Notes: generated by a model not told the origin, from the letters alone. Shown: positions 51,516-61,236, counted from the stretch's first letter. The stretch is 64,000 nt of DNA from SG8-41 sp963802355 (GCA_963802355.1 CAWDIV010000036.1:712495-776494), one strand, 5' to 3'. Program-made: numbers and translations.

Positions 51516-51705
51516 CCAAGTCTGCTACCGATATCACCTTTCTTCTCGGCTATTCCCAGCAGAGCGCGTTCACGCGCGCCTTCCGAAGGTGGACGGGCAT
51601 GAGTCCGTCCGAATACCGCTCTAGCAAGTCCTTGGCGAGCGCCTAAGTCGCAAAGTTTTCGATTGGCGCGCCTGGGCAAGCGACAGGCGCGTAAAGGCAA
51701 GCCTC
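51516..51705 (+). repeat. 190-bp direct repeat, copy 2 (AraC gene fragment)
   Basis: Second copy of the segment at 49771-49960. It contains the AraC C-terminal codons (ATDITFLLGYSQQSAFTRAF to SSKSLASA) without the rest of the gene; a 64-codon frame through it (51452-51646) is a fragment, not a gene. Confidence 0.9.
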
Positions 51706-51775
51706 AAGTGTCCAATCTGCCAACAATGGAGCTATGGCTGCGCATTATCGCAAGGTCCCGTTCTAGGAGGAGAGC

Positions 51776-51874
51776 ATGGAGATACTACTCGCTATCGCGA
51801 TCACCGGCGCTGTGTACGCGGCGCTTTGCCTTTTCGCAGTCCTCTTCGGAGGACTGCTTGCGAAGTGGTCATAA
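51776..51874 (+). CDS. 32-residue single-span membrane peptide
   Basis: ATG 51776 is preceded by AGGAGG (51766-51771). The peptide starts MEILLAIAITGAVYAALCLF and ends GLLAKWS: one continuous hydrophobic helix with a short basic tail, inner-membrane topology N-out or N-in undetermined. Small proteins of this kind often modulate transporters or kinases. Nothing is recognised by family, and the assignment rests on the ribosome site and hydrophobicity. Confidence 0.5.
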   Translation: MEILLAIAITGAVYAALCLFAVLFGGLLAKWS

Positions 51875-52122
51875 GCGCGGAGAACGAAGTGCTGAATGGG
51901 CTAGCAAAGAAACCGCACGAGCTGGCCGCGCGTCAATTTCGGCATCGAAATCGTCGCTCTAGGTAGCGCTAAGAATTTGTTGCACCTGGCGGCACCCCCC
52001 TCCCGTTCTGAAATCAACCGGATTGGCGTGTCCTGTAAAGCGCTTGGCGCACTAGGCGAAGCGCAGTCGGGCCTGAGCATGGAAACTTCCGTTCATCAAG
52101 GCGAGGAAATGGAGAGTGAATC

Positions 52123-52374
52123 ATGTTCATCAGCACCAAGAGCGGCGATCTGTTGAATACAACGGCGATAGAGCGGTTTGAAAAGGAGACTGACGCCGAT
52201 GGCAGGAAACACTGGTATGCAATTGACCGCGAAGGCCGGCGTTTCGCCGTTTACGAGTCGAAAAGTAACACTCTGCGGGGAGTTGATCCTTCCCGCTTGG
52301 CTACGTCGTTGAAGGCGCGCGAGTGGGGCCAGGTTATCGAGCGGGTGCTGAAGGCGCTACAAGACCGGAAATGA
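52123..52374 (+). CDS. Small hypothetical protein
   Basis: An 83-residue soluble protein (MFISTKSGDLLNTTAIERFE at the start), beta-rich N-terminus with YAIDREGRRFAVYESKS and a helical C-terminus. GGAGAG lies 7 nt before ATG 52123. No family is recognised. The preceding 51875-52122 holds no clear gene. Confidence 0.6.
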   Translation: MFISTKSGDLLNTTAIERFEKETDADGRKHWYAIDREGRRFAVYESKSNTLRGVDPSRLATSLKAREWGQVIERVLKALQDRK

Positions 52375-52668
52375 AAAACCCCGCCGAAACACAAGGACCC
52401 TCAGGGTCAGACTGACCCCGAAGATCGCGCTTGTCCGGCCTGATTGCGCAGCGGGCCATTTGTCAGGTTCTCCCTACACGCCAGTGGTCCGCAACTTGCT
52501 GCCTTCTGGTGCAGGGCAGAGCGTTCTTTCGCCTGCGGCTTCGACACGGATTGCTCACCCGGCAGCCGGCGCTTGAAGTCAGTGTCGCCTGCATCCACTG
52601 GCGATAAATGGATGGTTCTGTTTGGTTAGTCGAGGCGCATCGGATTAGCGAACACAAGCGGAGGCTAC
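52375..52668. other. Intergenic region with GGGTCAGACTGACCC palindrome and CACGCCAGTGG word
   Basis: A perfect 15-nt palindrome GGGTCAGACTGACCC lies at 52404-52418. The word CTACACGCCAGTGGTCCGCA (52476-52495) recurs as CTCCACGCCAGTGGCTCGCA at 53255-53274, on both sides of the next gene. No gene is seen. Confidence 0.5.
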
Positions 52669-53133
52669 ATGAACAAGTTTGAGCGTTTCAGGCAGGAACT
52701 CAATGAGGTCGACAGGCAGTTGAGGATGCACGGGGCAACGCCGGAAACGGCGGTGAGAGTGAGGGCGCTGACCGCCTCCGCGTCAGCAGTGATTATCCTT
52801 GGGCCAACCAAGTCTCACGAGCGGAAGGATGGAACTGACGGTCGAGACCTTCCCGATGCCGACGACTTTCAGTACTACCAAGCGAAACTGGCGTTGAATG
52901 ATTTCGCTGTAGTCTTTCACAGTGAGACGCTTGGTGAGGCTAGAGTTGTCTTCGACGTGGTTGAGCAGGAGGGAATCCGGTTCCCTGCCTGCCGGGTCTC
53001 TTGGGAAGAGAAGTGGAAGTTTGTGGAGGTGTGTCGAGAACCTGAGTTCGCCAGGACCATGGAGCTTTACCTGGGCCTCCTGGGAGTCCTGCTCGGCTGC
53101 GAGTGGAGCCAATGGAGGGCGGAGGTAGTTTAA
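52669..53133 (+). CDS. Hypothetical protein
   Basis: A 154-residue soluble protein beginning MNKFERFRQELNEVDRQLRM. GCGGAGG precedes ATG 52669. The centre (YYQAKLALNDFAVVFHSETL, GEARVVFDVVEQEGIRFPAC) looks alpha/beta. No family is recognised. It lies between two copies of the CACGCCAGTGG word, which suggests it sits in a mobile or recombining segment. Confidence 0.6.
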   Translation: MNKFERFRQELNEVDRQLRMHGATPETAVRVRALTASASAVIILGPTKSHERKDGTDGRDLPDADDFQYYQAKLALNDFAVVFHSETLGEARVVFDVVEQEGIRFPACRVSWEEKWKFVEVCREPEFARTMELYLGLLGVLLGCEWSQWRAEVV

Positions 53134-53294
53134 CGGCGCCTATCCGGAGCCTGACCCCGGCACCATGCACCGCCGCTGAAGAAGTTGCTCAGGCTTCGCG
53201 CGTATCGCCTCCGGACGGTCGCCTCCGGCACACCATGGCCGCCGTGTCTTTCCCTCCACGCCAGTGGCTCGCATCTAAGGAAGTTCTGAATTAC

Positions 53295-53367
53295 TGTCAT
53301 GCCCGCGGAGGCGGGCATCCAGAACCCACTGATCGTCCTGGATTCCCGCCTTCGCGGGAATGACGAA
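53295..53367. repeat. GTCATGCCCGCGGAGGCGGGCAT dispersed hairpin repeat
   Basis: Two hairpins, GCCCGCGGAGGCGGGC (53301-53316) and TTCCCGCCTTCGCGGGAA (53343-53360), with TGTCAT and ATGACGA at the ends. Elements of this type are common dispersed intergenic repeats in beta- and gammaproteobacteria and are likely non-autonomous mobile elements. Confidence 0.75.
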
Positions 53368-53544
53368 ATGCCAGTTTTTCAGAGCATCTCTAAGCTGCAC
53401 GGGTTTTGTTTGCTCAGGCTCACGCCATGAACCTGCCGCAGTAGATGATGTCAGCATGGACTGGCCCACCTTACGGGCCGGGGGGATTTGATTCCAGCTT
53501 GCGGCCCCCGCCGTCTCGGCAAAGCCGCTAAAGAGGAGATGTTC

Positions 53545-53706
53545 ATGTCTGCTGCCAAGTCGTCCCACCTCGCCGCGCTCGGCGTGTTCGGTTTCGACGC
53601 GGTCGAACCGGTCGTGCTCGCGGCGCTGATCACCGAGGACCCGCTGCTGCTCGTCGGCAATTCGGGCACCGGGAAGACCTTCATCGTACCAATTCCATTG
53701 GGGTAG
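53545..53706 (+). pseudogene. N-terminal stub of a MoxR-like AAA ATPase
   Basis: ATG 53545 (AGGAG upstream) opens MSAAKSSHLAALGVFGFDAV followed by VVLAALITEDPLLLVGNSGT and GKTF: the first 46 residues of an AAA ATPase through the Walker A motif. The match stops right after GKTF and the frame ends seven codons later, so the rest is deleted. A hairpin (TGAATGCCGCG with CGCGGCATTCA, 53714-53747) and tRNA-Pro follow directly, marking a likely recombination point. Confidence 0.7.
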
Positions 53707-53749
53707 CAATTCATGAATGCCGCGCCGGAGGGCAATCGCGGCATTCATT

Positions 53750-53826
53750 CAGGGTGTAGCGCAGCCTGGTAGCGCACCTGCCTTGGGCGCAGGAGGTCGT
53801 GAGTTCGAATCTCACCACCCTGACCA
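53750..53826 (+). tRNA. tRNA-Pro (TGG anticodon)
   Basis: A 77-nt cloverleaf: acceptor CAGGGTG/CACCCTG, D-arm GCGCAGCCTGGTAGCGC, anticodon stem-loop CCTGCCTTGGGCGCAGG with TGG, T-arm GTGAGTTCGAATCTCAC and an encoded CCA end. Confidence 0.96.
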
Positions 53827-54183
53827 ACGATTACGTGGCCGGAAAAAATCCGCATGGCGGAACGAGCTCGTGAAAGCGTTAGGCAATTGCGCGCCCGACC
53901 CCGCCCGAGTGACCTTGCCCCTGTTCTCCGCGTCCCTGGCGGTTCTAGATCGGATAGCGAGGAGAGCAGCTCGCGTTAAACTGAACGGAAGTCGATTCTG
54001 ATTCTGCTTTCGGGAGAGCGGTAGCACTATGAACGGAGCGTGTAACGACTGCTTTTGGAACGACGCTTTACCAGTCACGTCCCTATGGTCACGCTCCATC
54101 AGTCACGCTCTATGAGTCACGCCGTATAAGGCTTTCCTTGGTTGTTTGCAATCGGATACCCTGCACGACTACCATTCCACTCG
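53827..54183. other. Spacer after tRNA-Pro with GTCACG microrepeat
   Basis: About 350 bp without a recognised gene. At 54074-54123 the words AGTCACGTCC, GGTCACGCTCC, AGTCACGCTCT, AGTCACGCC repeat at about 16-bp spacing. The segment separates tRNA-Pro from the copper-resistance block. Confidence 0.55.
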
Positions 54184-54555
54184 ATGATTCTTCGTAAGTC
54201 CGCAAGGCGCTACCTGGCAGTGCTTGTCGCTGCAGTCATGTTCCTATGTCAGAGCATGGCTATCGCACAGGCTTGCATGCTCGGCGCACAACAGGTGGAT
54301 GCCGCCGCGATGCAGCCTTGTCATGACTCCGGGGACCAATCCGGTTCCGGTAATGACAGCGCGCATGGTTCTTGCCAGTATGCCTCTCCAACACCAGACT
54401 CCGGCACGAGCGTAATCGCAACGGCGGATTTGCCGGCAATCACAATACGTTTTGATGTAGTGGCGGCGCAGAAGCCACTCAAATCTGTTGAACCGACGCT
54501 GCTGCGCATCGAGCCGCCTCCTCACTCTCTCCTCCACTGTTGTCTGCGTAATTAG
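54184..54555 (+). CDS. Small exported protein at the head of the copper efflux block
   Basis: About 123 residues from ATG 54184 (MILRKSARRYLAVLVAAVMF). A signal peptide ends near AIAQA; the mature part has paired C, M and H residues (CMLGAQQ, MQPCHDSGDQ, CQYASP, HCCLRN) that could bind metal. Unnamed exported proteins of this size often precede cusCBA/czc genes in betaproteobacteria. The function is not known. Confidence 0.55.
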   Translation: MILRKSARRYLAVLVAAVMFLCQSMAIAQACMLGAQQVDAAAMQPCHDSGDQSGSGNDSAHGSCQYASPTPDSGTSVIATADLPAITIRFDVVAAQKPLKSVEPTLLRIEPPPHSLLHCCLRN

Positions 54556-54624
54556 ATCCTCCGCATAGCATCGCGGCGGCCATCTCGGCCGTCGTGCGGC
54601 GCAACACGTTTATGCGGAGGATTC

Positions 54625-55926
54625 ATGCGTTCCCCCTTGTTGCGCGCGGTGCTCCGGCACTTGTGCGCTTTATGCACCTTGGTTCTGTTCCAGTCGGCCG
54701 TGCCGCTCGCGCACGCGGCCGAAAACCCGCTCACGCTCCTGAAGCGCAGCGCCTCGCGGCGGAGCGCTCGCGCCAGCTCGCCGCCCAGGATTCCGCGGTG
54801 TTCGCATCGCGTGAAATGGCGGTGGCGGCCGGCCAGTTGCCTGATCCCACACTGAAGGCGGGCATCGAAAACCTGCCGGTGAACGGAGCGGACGCGTTCA
54901 GCCTGACGCGCGACTTCATGACGATGCGCCGCATCGGCGTGATGCAGGAATTCACGCGCGAAGAGAAACGCCAGCTGCGCGCCGAGCGCTTCGAGCGGGA
55001 AGCCGAGCGCTCCTTGGCGGAAAAGTCAGCGACGCTCGCCACGATCCAGCGCGATACCGCGCTCGCCTGGCTCGACCGCTACTACGCCGAAGCGATGGCG
55101 GGCGTTATCGCGGAACAGATCAAGGCCGCGCGGCTCGAGATCGAAGCTGCGGAGACCGCCTATCGCGGGGGGCGTGGCAATCAGGCCGATATCTTCGCGG
55201 CACGCTCCTCGGTGGTTTCCCTCGAAGATCGCGCAAGCGAGATCGGCCGCCGGATCCGCACCGCCAAGACGGCTCTCGCCCGCTGGATCGGCGAGTCTGC
55301 CGAGACAGCCGCTCGCCGGCAAACCGAATATCGATTCCGTCGGGCTGGACTCGCGCGAGCTGGACAGCCAACTTGCGCATCATCCGCAGATCGCGACGCT
55401 CACCAAGCAGGTCGAGATCGCCGCCACCGAGGCGAAGCTGGCGCAGGCGAACAAGAAGCCGGATTGGAGCCTGGAGCTGATGTACAGCCAGCGCGGCCCC
55501 GCGTTACTCGAACATGGTTTCGGTCGGCGTGGCGATCCCACTGCAGTGGGACCAGAAGAACCGCCAGGACCGCGAGGCTCGCGGCGAAGCTCGCCATGGC
55601 CGAGCAGGCGAGGCGCAGCGCGACGACGCGCTTCGGGCGCATGTCGCCGAAGTGCGCAGCATGATCCAGGAATGGGAGAGCTTGCGCGAGCGCCGCACCC
55701 GCTACGAGCGCGAGCTGCTGCCGCTCGCGTCCGACCGAACGCAGGCCGTGCTGACGGCGTACCGCGGCGCCAAGGCGAGCCTTGCTGAAGTGCTGGCCGC
55801 GCGGCGCAGCGAGATCGAAGTTCGCATGCAGGCGCTGCAGCTTGAAATGGAGCAGGCGCGGCTCTGGGCGCAGGTCAATTTCCTGCTCCCTCATGCCACG
55901 CACCCTCGCGGGGGCTATCCAAATGA
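54625..55926 (+). pseudogene. cusC: Outer membrane efflux protein of the RND system (CusC/TolC type), several frame changes
   Basis: About 430 residues when joined. The signal peptide LCTLVLFQSAVPLAHAAENP begins at ATG 54625; after a frame change near 54750 come RLAAERSRQLAAQDSAVFAS, GQLPDPTLKAGIENLPVNGA and FMTMRRIGVMQEFTREEKRQ; near 55330 the frame moves to SRELDSQLAHHPQIATLTKQ with KKPDWSLELMYSQRGP; near 55510 to MVSVGVAIPLQWDQKNRQDR; then to RTRYERELLPLASDRTQAVL. It forms the outer membrane channel of the tripartite pump. The predicted stop TGA overlaps the cusB ATG (55923-55926). Confidence 0.82.
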
Positions 55927-57478
55927 ACGCGAAGACGCTCGTTGTTGGGCTGGTCGTTGCCGGCTTGATCGGTGCCGCGGCTATGGAGCCTACCGGTTCG
56001 GGATGAGCCGAGGGATGCAGATGGCAGTGCCGGCATCCAGCTGCCGCAACGCAATCAGGAAGCAGCGCCCAGAAGGCAGGCGACGTCGATCCGGCTACCG
56101 GCAAGAAGGTGCTCTACTGGCACGATCCGATGGTGCCGGGCCAGAAATTCGACAAGCCCGGCAAGTCGCCCTTCATGGACATGCAGCTCGTGCCCGTCTA
56201 CGCCGATGGCGGCGGCGATGAAGGCAAGGTCACGATCAGTCCGCGCGTGCAGCAGAACCTGGGCGTGCGCGTCGCAGAAGTGACGACCGGCGTGCTCGCG
56301 CCCGCGCTCGAGGCGGTGGGCAGCGTGGCCTACAACGAGCGCGACGTGGCCGTCGTCCAGGCGCGCGCCAATGGTTACGTCGAAAGACTCCTCGTGCGCG
56401 CGCCGCTCGACCCGGTGCGCAAGGGCCAGCCGCTTGCCGAGCTCTATGTGCCGGATTGGGTCGCCGCGCAGGAAGAGTATCTCTCGGTCCGGCGCATGGC
56501 GGGCACAGGGCTCGACACACTGGTCGACGCCGCGCGCCAGCGCATGCGCCTTGCCGGGATGAGCGAGGAGCAGATCCGCCTGGTCGAATCGACGGGCAAA
56601 GTGCACCCGCGGCTCACGGTGACCGCGCCGACAGGCGGCGTGGTGGCGGAGCTCAGCGCGCGCGAAGGCATGACGGTCATGTCGGGCGCGCCGCTCTTCC
56701 GGATCAACGGGCTCGGCACGGTGTGGGTGAACGCCGAGGTGCCGGAAAGCCAGGCCGCGCCTGGTGCGCCCGGGCAACGCCGTCGAAGCCCGTACGCCGG
56801 CGCTGCCCGAGACTGTTTTCAAGGGGCGAGTCAGCGCCATCCTTCCCGAGGTCAATGCGGCGACGCGCACGCTCAAAGCCCGCGTCGAGATCGCCAACCC
56901 GGGCAATCGGCTGGTGCCGGGGATGTTCGCGACAGTCAATTTCACACCCGCCGCGCGCAAGGAAGTGCTGCTGGTGCCTACCGAAGCGGTGATTCAGACC
57001 GGCAAACGCAGCGTCGTGATGCTCGCTGAAAGCGACGGCAAGTTCGCCCCGGTCGACGTGGAGATCGGGATCGAGGCAAACGGACAGCACCGAGATCCGC
57101 AAAGGTCTGCAGGCGGGCCAGAAGGTCGTCGTGTCCGGTCAGTTCCTGCTCGACTCCGAAGCGAGCCTGAGAAGCACGGCGACGCGGATGAGCGACATGC
57201 CGGACAGCGGACGCCGCGAAGGGCGGCGAGAGCGAGCCATCGCGGTGAGGGCAAAGTGACCGAGGTCGATCCCGCCAAAGGCCGGGTCGAGCTCGATCAT
57301 GGCCCGATCCCGTCCATGAAGTGGCCGGCGATGAAGATGGGTTTCGCCGTCAGGGACAAGGGACGAACTGGCGCGCCTCAAGAAGGGCGACGCGGTCGCA
57401 ATTCGAACTGCGCGGCAAGCCCAACCCGGAGGGCGACTACGTGATCGAGAAGATCGCGCCGGCGGGGAGCAAGCCATG
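55923..57478 (+). pseudogene. cusB: RND periplasmic adaptor CusB with C-terminal CusF-like domain, several frame changes
   Basis: About 515 residues when joined. From ATG 55923: signal/anchor NAKTLVVGLVVAGLIGAAA, then a heavy-metal-binding module YWHDPMVPGQKFDKPGKSPF with MDMQLVPVYAD, the adaptor core (VQQNLGVRVAEVTTGVLAPA, YVERLLVRAPLDPVRKGQPL), helical hairpin, VRPGNAVEARTPALPETVFK, RSVVMLAESDGKFAPVDVEI, and a C-terminal CusF-like domain GKVTEVDPAKGRVELDHGPI with PSMKWPAMKMGFAV whose W and two M are the Cu/Ag ligands. Frame changes are near 56000-56090, 56760, 57085, 57225 and 57360. The end overlaps the cusA start (ATGA). Confidence 0.83.
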
Positions 57479-60400
57479 ATCGCCGCGCTCATCCGCTGGT
57501 CGATCGCACAACCGCTTCCTGGTGCTGCTGGCGACGTTGATGATCACCGCGTGGGGCGTGTGGGCGGCGCTCAGGACGCCGCTCGACGCGATTCCCGATC
57601 TGTCCGACGTGCAGGTCATCATCCGCACGACCTATCCGGGGCAGGCGCCGCAGATCGTCGAGAACCAGGTGACCTATCCGCTCGCGACCACCATGCTCTC
57701 GGTGCCGGGCGCGCGGACGGTGCGCGGCTACTCGATCTTCGGCGATTCGTTCGTCTACATCCTGTTCGAGGACGGCACCGACCCGTACTGGGCGCGCTCG
57801 CGCGTGCTGGAGTACCTGAACCAGGTGCAGTCGCGGCTGCCGGCGCAGGCGAAGACCTCGCTCGGTCCCGATGCGACCGGCGTGGGGTGGGTCTACGAAT
57901 ACGCCCTGATCGACCGCACGCGGCAGGATGGACCTCTCGCAACTGCGCGCGCTGCAGGACTGGTTCCTCAAGTACGAGCTGAAGGCGGTCGCCAACGTTT
58001 CCGAGGTGGCGAGCGTCGGCGGCATGGTGCGCCAGTACCAGATCGTGCTCGATCCCGGACCGCATGCGCGCGTTCAACATCCCGCACATGAAGGTCATCG
58101 AGGCGGTGCAGACGGGCGAACCAGGAGACCGGCGGCTCGGTGCTGGAGCTGGGCGAGGCCGAATACATGGTGCGCGCTTCGGGCTATCTGCAGTCGCTCG
58201 ATGACTTCCGCAAGATTCCGCTGATGACGACCGAAGCAGGCGTGTCCGTTCGGCTGGGCGACGTGGCGCGCATCCAGGTCGGCCCGGAGATGCGGCGCGG
58301 CATCGCCGAGCTGAACGGCGAAGGCGAAGTCGCCGGCGGCATCATCGTGATGCGCTCGGGGAAGAACGCCCTCGAAACCATCGATGCGGTCAAGGCGAAG
58401 ATCGAGAAGCTCAAGCCGAGCCTGCCACCGGGCGTCGAGATCGTTCCCACCTACGATCGTTCGAGCCTCATCAAGCGCGCGGTCTCGAATCTCAGCGAAA
58501 AGCTGATCGAGGAATTCGTCGTCGTCGCGCTGGTGTGCCTCGATCTTCCTGTTCCACCTGCGCTCGGCGTTCGTCGCGATCGTTTCGCTGCCGCTGGGCA
58601 TCTCGTGGCCTTCATCGTGATGCACTACCAGGGCGTGAACGCCAACATCATGTCGCTGGGCGGCATCGCGATCGCGATCGGCGCGATGGTGGATGCGGCG
58701 GTGGTGATGATCGAGAACGCGCACAAGCATATCGAGCGCTGGACGCACGACCATCCCGGCGAGCAGCTTCAGGGCGACGAGCGGTGGCGTGTGATCGGCG
58801 ATGCGGCGGCGCAGGTGGGGCCGGCGCTGTTCTTTTCGCTCCTGATCATCACACTGTCGTTCGTCCCGGTGTTCACGCTGGAAGCGCAGGAAGGACGGCT
58901 TTTCTCGCCGCTGGCGTACACCAAGACCTACGCGATGGCCGCGGCTGCGGGGCTGGCCGTTACGCTGATCCCGGTGCTGATGGGCTATCTCATCCGGGGC
59001 AGGATTCCCGCGAAGCGGCGAATCCGCTCAATCGCATCCTCATCGCGATCTATCGGCCGCTGCTGCGAGCGGTGCTCGCGCTATCCGAGCGTCGACGCTG
59101 GTCGCTGCGCTCGCTGGTATCCTGCTGCGACGATCTATCCAGCGACACGCCTCGGCGGGGAATTCATGCCGCCGCTCGACGAGGGCGATCTGCTGTACAT
59201 GCCCTCGGCGCTGCCCGGCATATCCGCCGGCAAGGCAGCCGAGCTGCTGCAGCAAACCGACCGGCTGATCAAGACGCGTGCCCGAGGTGGCGAGCGTATT
59301 CGGCAAGGCGGGCCGCGCCGAAACGGCGACCGATCCGGCGCCGCTCGAGATGTTCGAGACGACCATACAGTTCAAGCCGCGCGGCGAGTGGCGTGCCGGG
59401 ATGACGCCGGAGAAGCTGGTCGAGGAGCTGGACCGCACCGTCAAGGTGCCCGGGCTGTCGAACATCTGGGTGCCGCCGATCCGCAACCGCATCGACATGC
59501 TCGCGACCGGCATCAAGAGTCCGGTCGGCGTAAAGGTCGCCGGAATGGACCTGCAGGAGGTCGATCGCATCGCGGCCGAGGTCGAGCGGGTGGTGCGAGC
59601 AGGTGCCGGGCGTTACCTCCGCGTTTGCCGAGCGCCTCGCAGGCGGGCGCTACATCGACGTCAAGATCGACCGGGACAGGGCGGCGCGCTACGGGCTCAA
59701 TATCGCCGACGTGCAGGGCATCGTCTCCGCGGCGATCGGCGGCGACAACATCGGCGAAACGGTCGAAGGGCTGCAGCGCTTTCCGATCAACGTGCGCTAT
59801 CCGCGCGAAGTGCGCGACTCGGTCGGAGAACATCCGCAATCTTTCCGTGCTGACGGAGCGCGGCGCGCAGATCCGGCTGGGCGACGTGGCGGCGATCCGC
59901 ATCACTGACGGGCCGCCGATGCTGAAGAGCGAGAACGCCCGCCTCTCGGGCTGGGTCTACATCGATATCCACGGACGCGACCTCGAGTCGGCCGTGCGCG
60001 ACATGCAGCAGAGCGGTCGCGCAGCAGGTCAAGCTGCCGGCCGGCTACTCGCATCTCCTGGTCCGGCCAGTTCGAGTTTCTGGAACGCGCGACGGCCAGG
60101 CTCAAGACCGTCGTGCCGGCGACGCTGTTGATCATCTTTGTGCTGCTCTACCTCACCTTCCGCCGTGTCGACGAAGCGCTGCTCATCATGGCGACGCTGC
60201 CGTTCGCGCTCGTGGGCGGATTCTGGCTCATTATGCCTGCTCGGTCACCACATTTCGGTCGCCAGCGCAGTCGGGTTCATCGCGCTCGGCGGGCGTAGCG
60301 GCGGAGTTCGGCGTGATCATGCTGCTCTACCTCAAGCACGCCTGGGATGCCGAGCGGCAGGGCAGGGCTCGGACGCCGTACCGGACTTCGACGGAAGCGA

Positions 60401-60666
60401 TCGCGAAGGCGCAGCTGCTGCGGGTGCGGCCGAAGGCCATGACGGTCGCGGTAATTATCGCGGGCCTGCTGCCGATCATGTTCGGCAGCGGGACCGGCTC
60501 GGAGATCATGCGGCGGATCGCGGCGCCGATGGTCGGCGGCATGATTACCGCGCCGCTCCTGTCCATGTTCGTCGTCCCGGCGGCATACCTGCTGCTGCGC
60601 AAGCCGCGCCGCGCACGAGGAGGAAAGAAACCAATCTTGCAGAGCGCGTCCGATGAAGCAGTCTGA
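57476..60666 (+). pseudogene. cusA: Cu(I)/Ag(I) efflux RND transporter CusA, about twelve frame changes
   Basis: About 1050 residues when joined, as expected for HME-RND pumps. Recognisable pieces in order: MIAALIRWSIAQ, ATLMITAWGVWAALRTPLDA, PDLSDVQVIIRTTYPGQAPQ, GYSIFGDSFVYILFEDGTDP, DLSQLRALQDWFLKYELKAV, RSGKNALETIDAVKAKIEKL, GGIAIAIGAMVDAAVVMIEN (proton-relay aspartate), GGEFMPPLDEGDLLYMPSAL, RNRIDMLATGIKSPVGVKVA, ENIRNLSVLTERGAQIRLGD, VVPATLLIIFVLLYLTFRRV and MRRIAAPMVGGMITAPLLSM. The phrases RIDMLATGIKSP and EGDLLYMPS favour the Cu/Ag (CusA) rather than Co/Zn/Cd (CzcA) branch. All breaks are small indels; no repeat or insertion is present. Confidence 0.83.
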
Positions 60667-60717
60667 TGCCGAACGTTCTATGTCCAACTTGACTCAAAAG
60701 TGAAAGGAGAATCCGCA

Positions 60718-61089
60718 ATGAAGCAATCTGTTGCACTGTCCCTGATCCTCGCCTTGTTCGTAGCCGTCCCTGTCGTGAGTCATGCCCAATCCTCCGGGAG
60801 CATGAAAGGCATGGAGATGAAGGATATGGACATGAAGGGCATGGACATGAAAGGCAAGGACCCGGGCAAGAAAGACTGAGGGCACCGTCCACAAAGGCGT
60901 CGGCGTGGTCAAGAAAGTCGATAGCGCCAAAAACGCCGTAACCCTCGATCACGAGCCGATCAAGAGCATGAGGCTGGTCCGCGATGACCATGACCTTTGC
61001 GGTCAAGGACAAGAACGCTTCTCGACAAGCTTCAGACCGGTAAGAAAGTGGAGTTGGGGAAGGACAACGTGCTCACGGCTGTCAAATGA
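60718..61089 (+). pseudogene. cusF: Periplasmic copper chaperone CusF-like protein with Met-rich linker, frame changes
   Basis: AAAGGAG precedes ATG 60718. The signal peptide QSVALSLILALFVAVPVVSH is followed by a Met-rich stretch MKGMEMKDMDMKGMDMKGKD; the first frame ends at TGA 60877-60879. The next frames continue GTVHKGVGVVKKVDSAKNAV, TLDHEPIKSM, AMTMTFAVKDK, LLDKLQTGKKVELG and end TAVK at 61089, the CusF fold with its M-x-M ligands. Two to three one-base changes (near 60875, 60975 and 61018) break it. It would deliver Cu(I) to CusB. Confidence 0.75.
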
Positions 61090-61092
61090 TCG

Positions 61093-61236
61093 ATGGATAA
61101 TCCGCTCGTCAAGGCAATAGTCATAGTTCTCGCCGTAGTGGGAGCACTGGTCCTGCTTGGTGCGCTTGTTATGATGATCGGCTGTGGCATGATGGGATGC
61201 GGCGGCATGATGGATGGGATGATGGGCGGCAGGTAA
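61093..61236 (+). CDS. 47-residue Met/Gly/Cys-rich membrane peptide
   Basis: ATG 61093 lies 3 nt after the cusF stop codon. One hydrophobic span (VKAIVIVLAVVGALVLLGAL) is followed by a tail CGMMGCGGMMDGMMGGR with five Met pairs or singles and two Cys. The composition suggests copper binding at the membrane surface. Similar short Met-rich peptides occur in copper loci; no named family is assigned. There is no clear ribosome site, so translation may be coupled to cusF. Confidence 0.5.
   Translation: MDNPLVKAIVIVLAVVGALVLLGALVMMIGCGMMGCGGMMDGMMGGR

Noticed and set aside
51452..51646. Separate 64-residue AraC-like protein
   Set aside because: It is only the duplicated 3' end of the AraC gene fused to unrelated upstream codons; it lacks a ribosome site and most of the DNA-binding domain.
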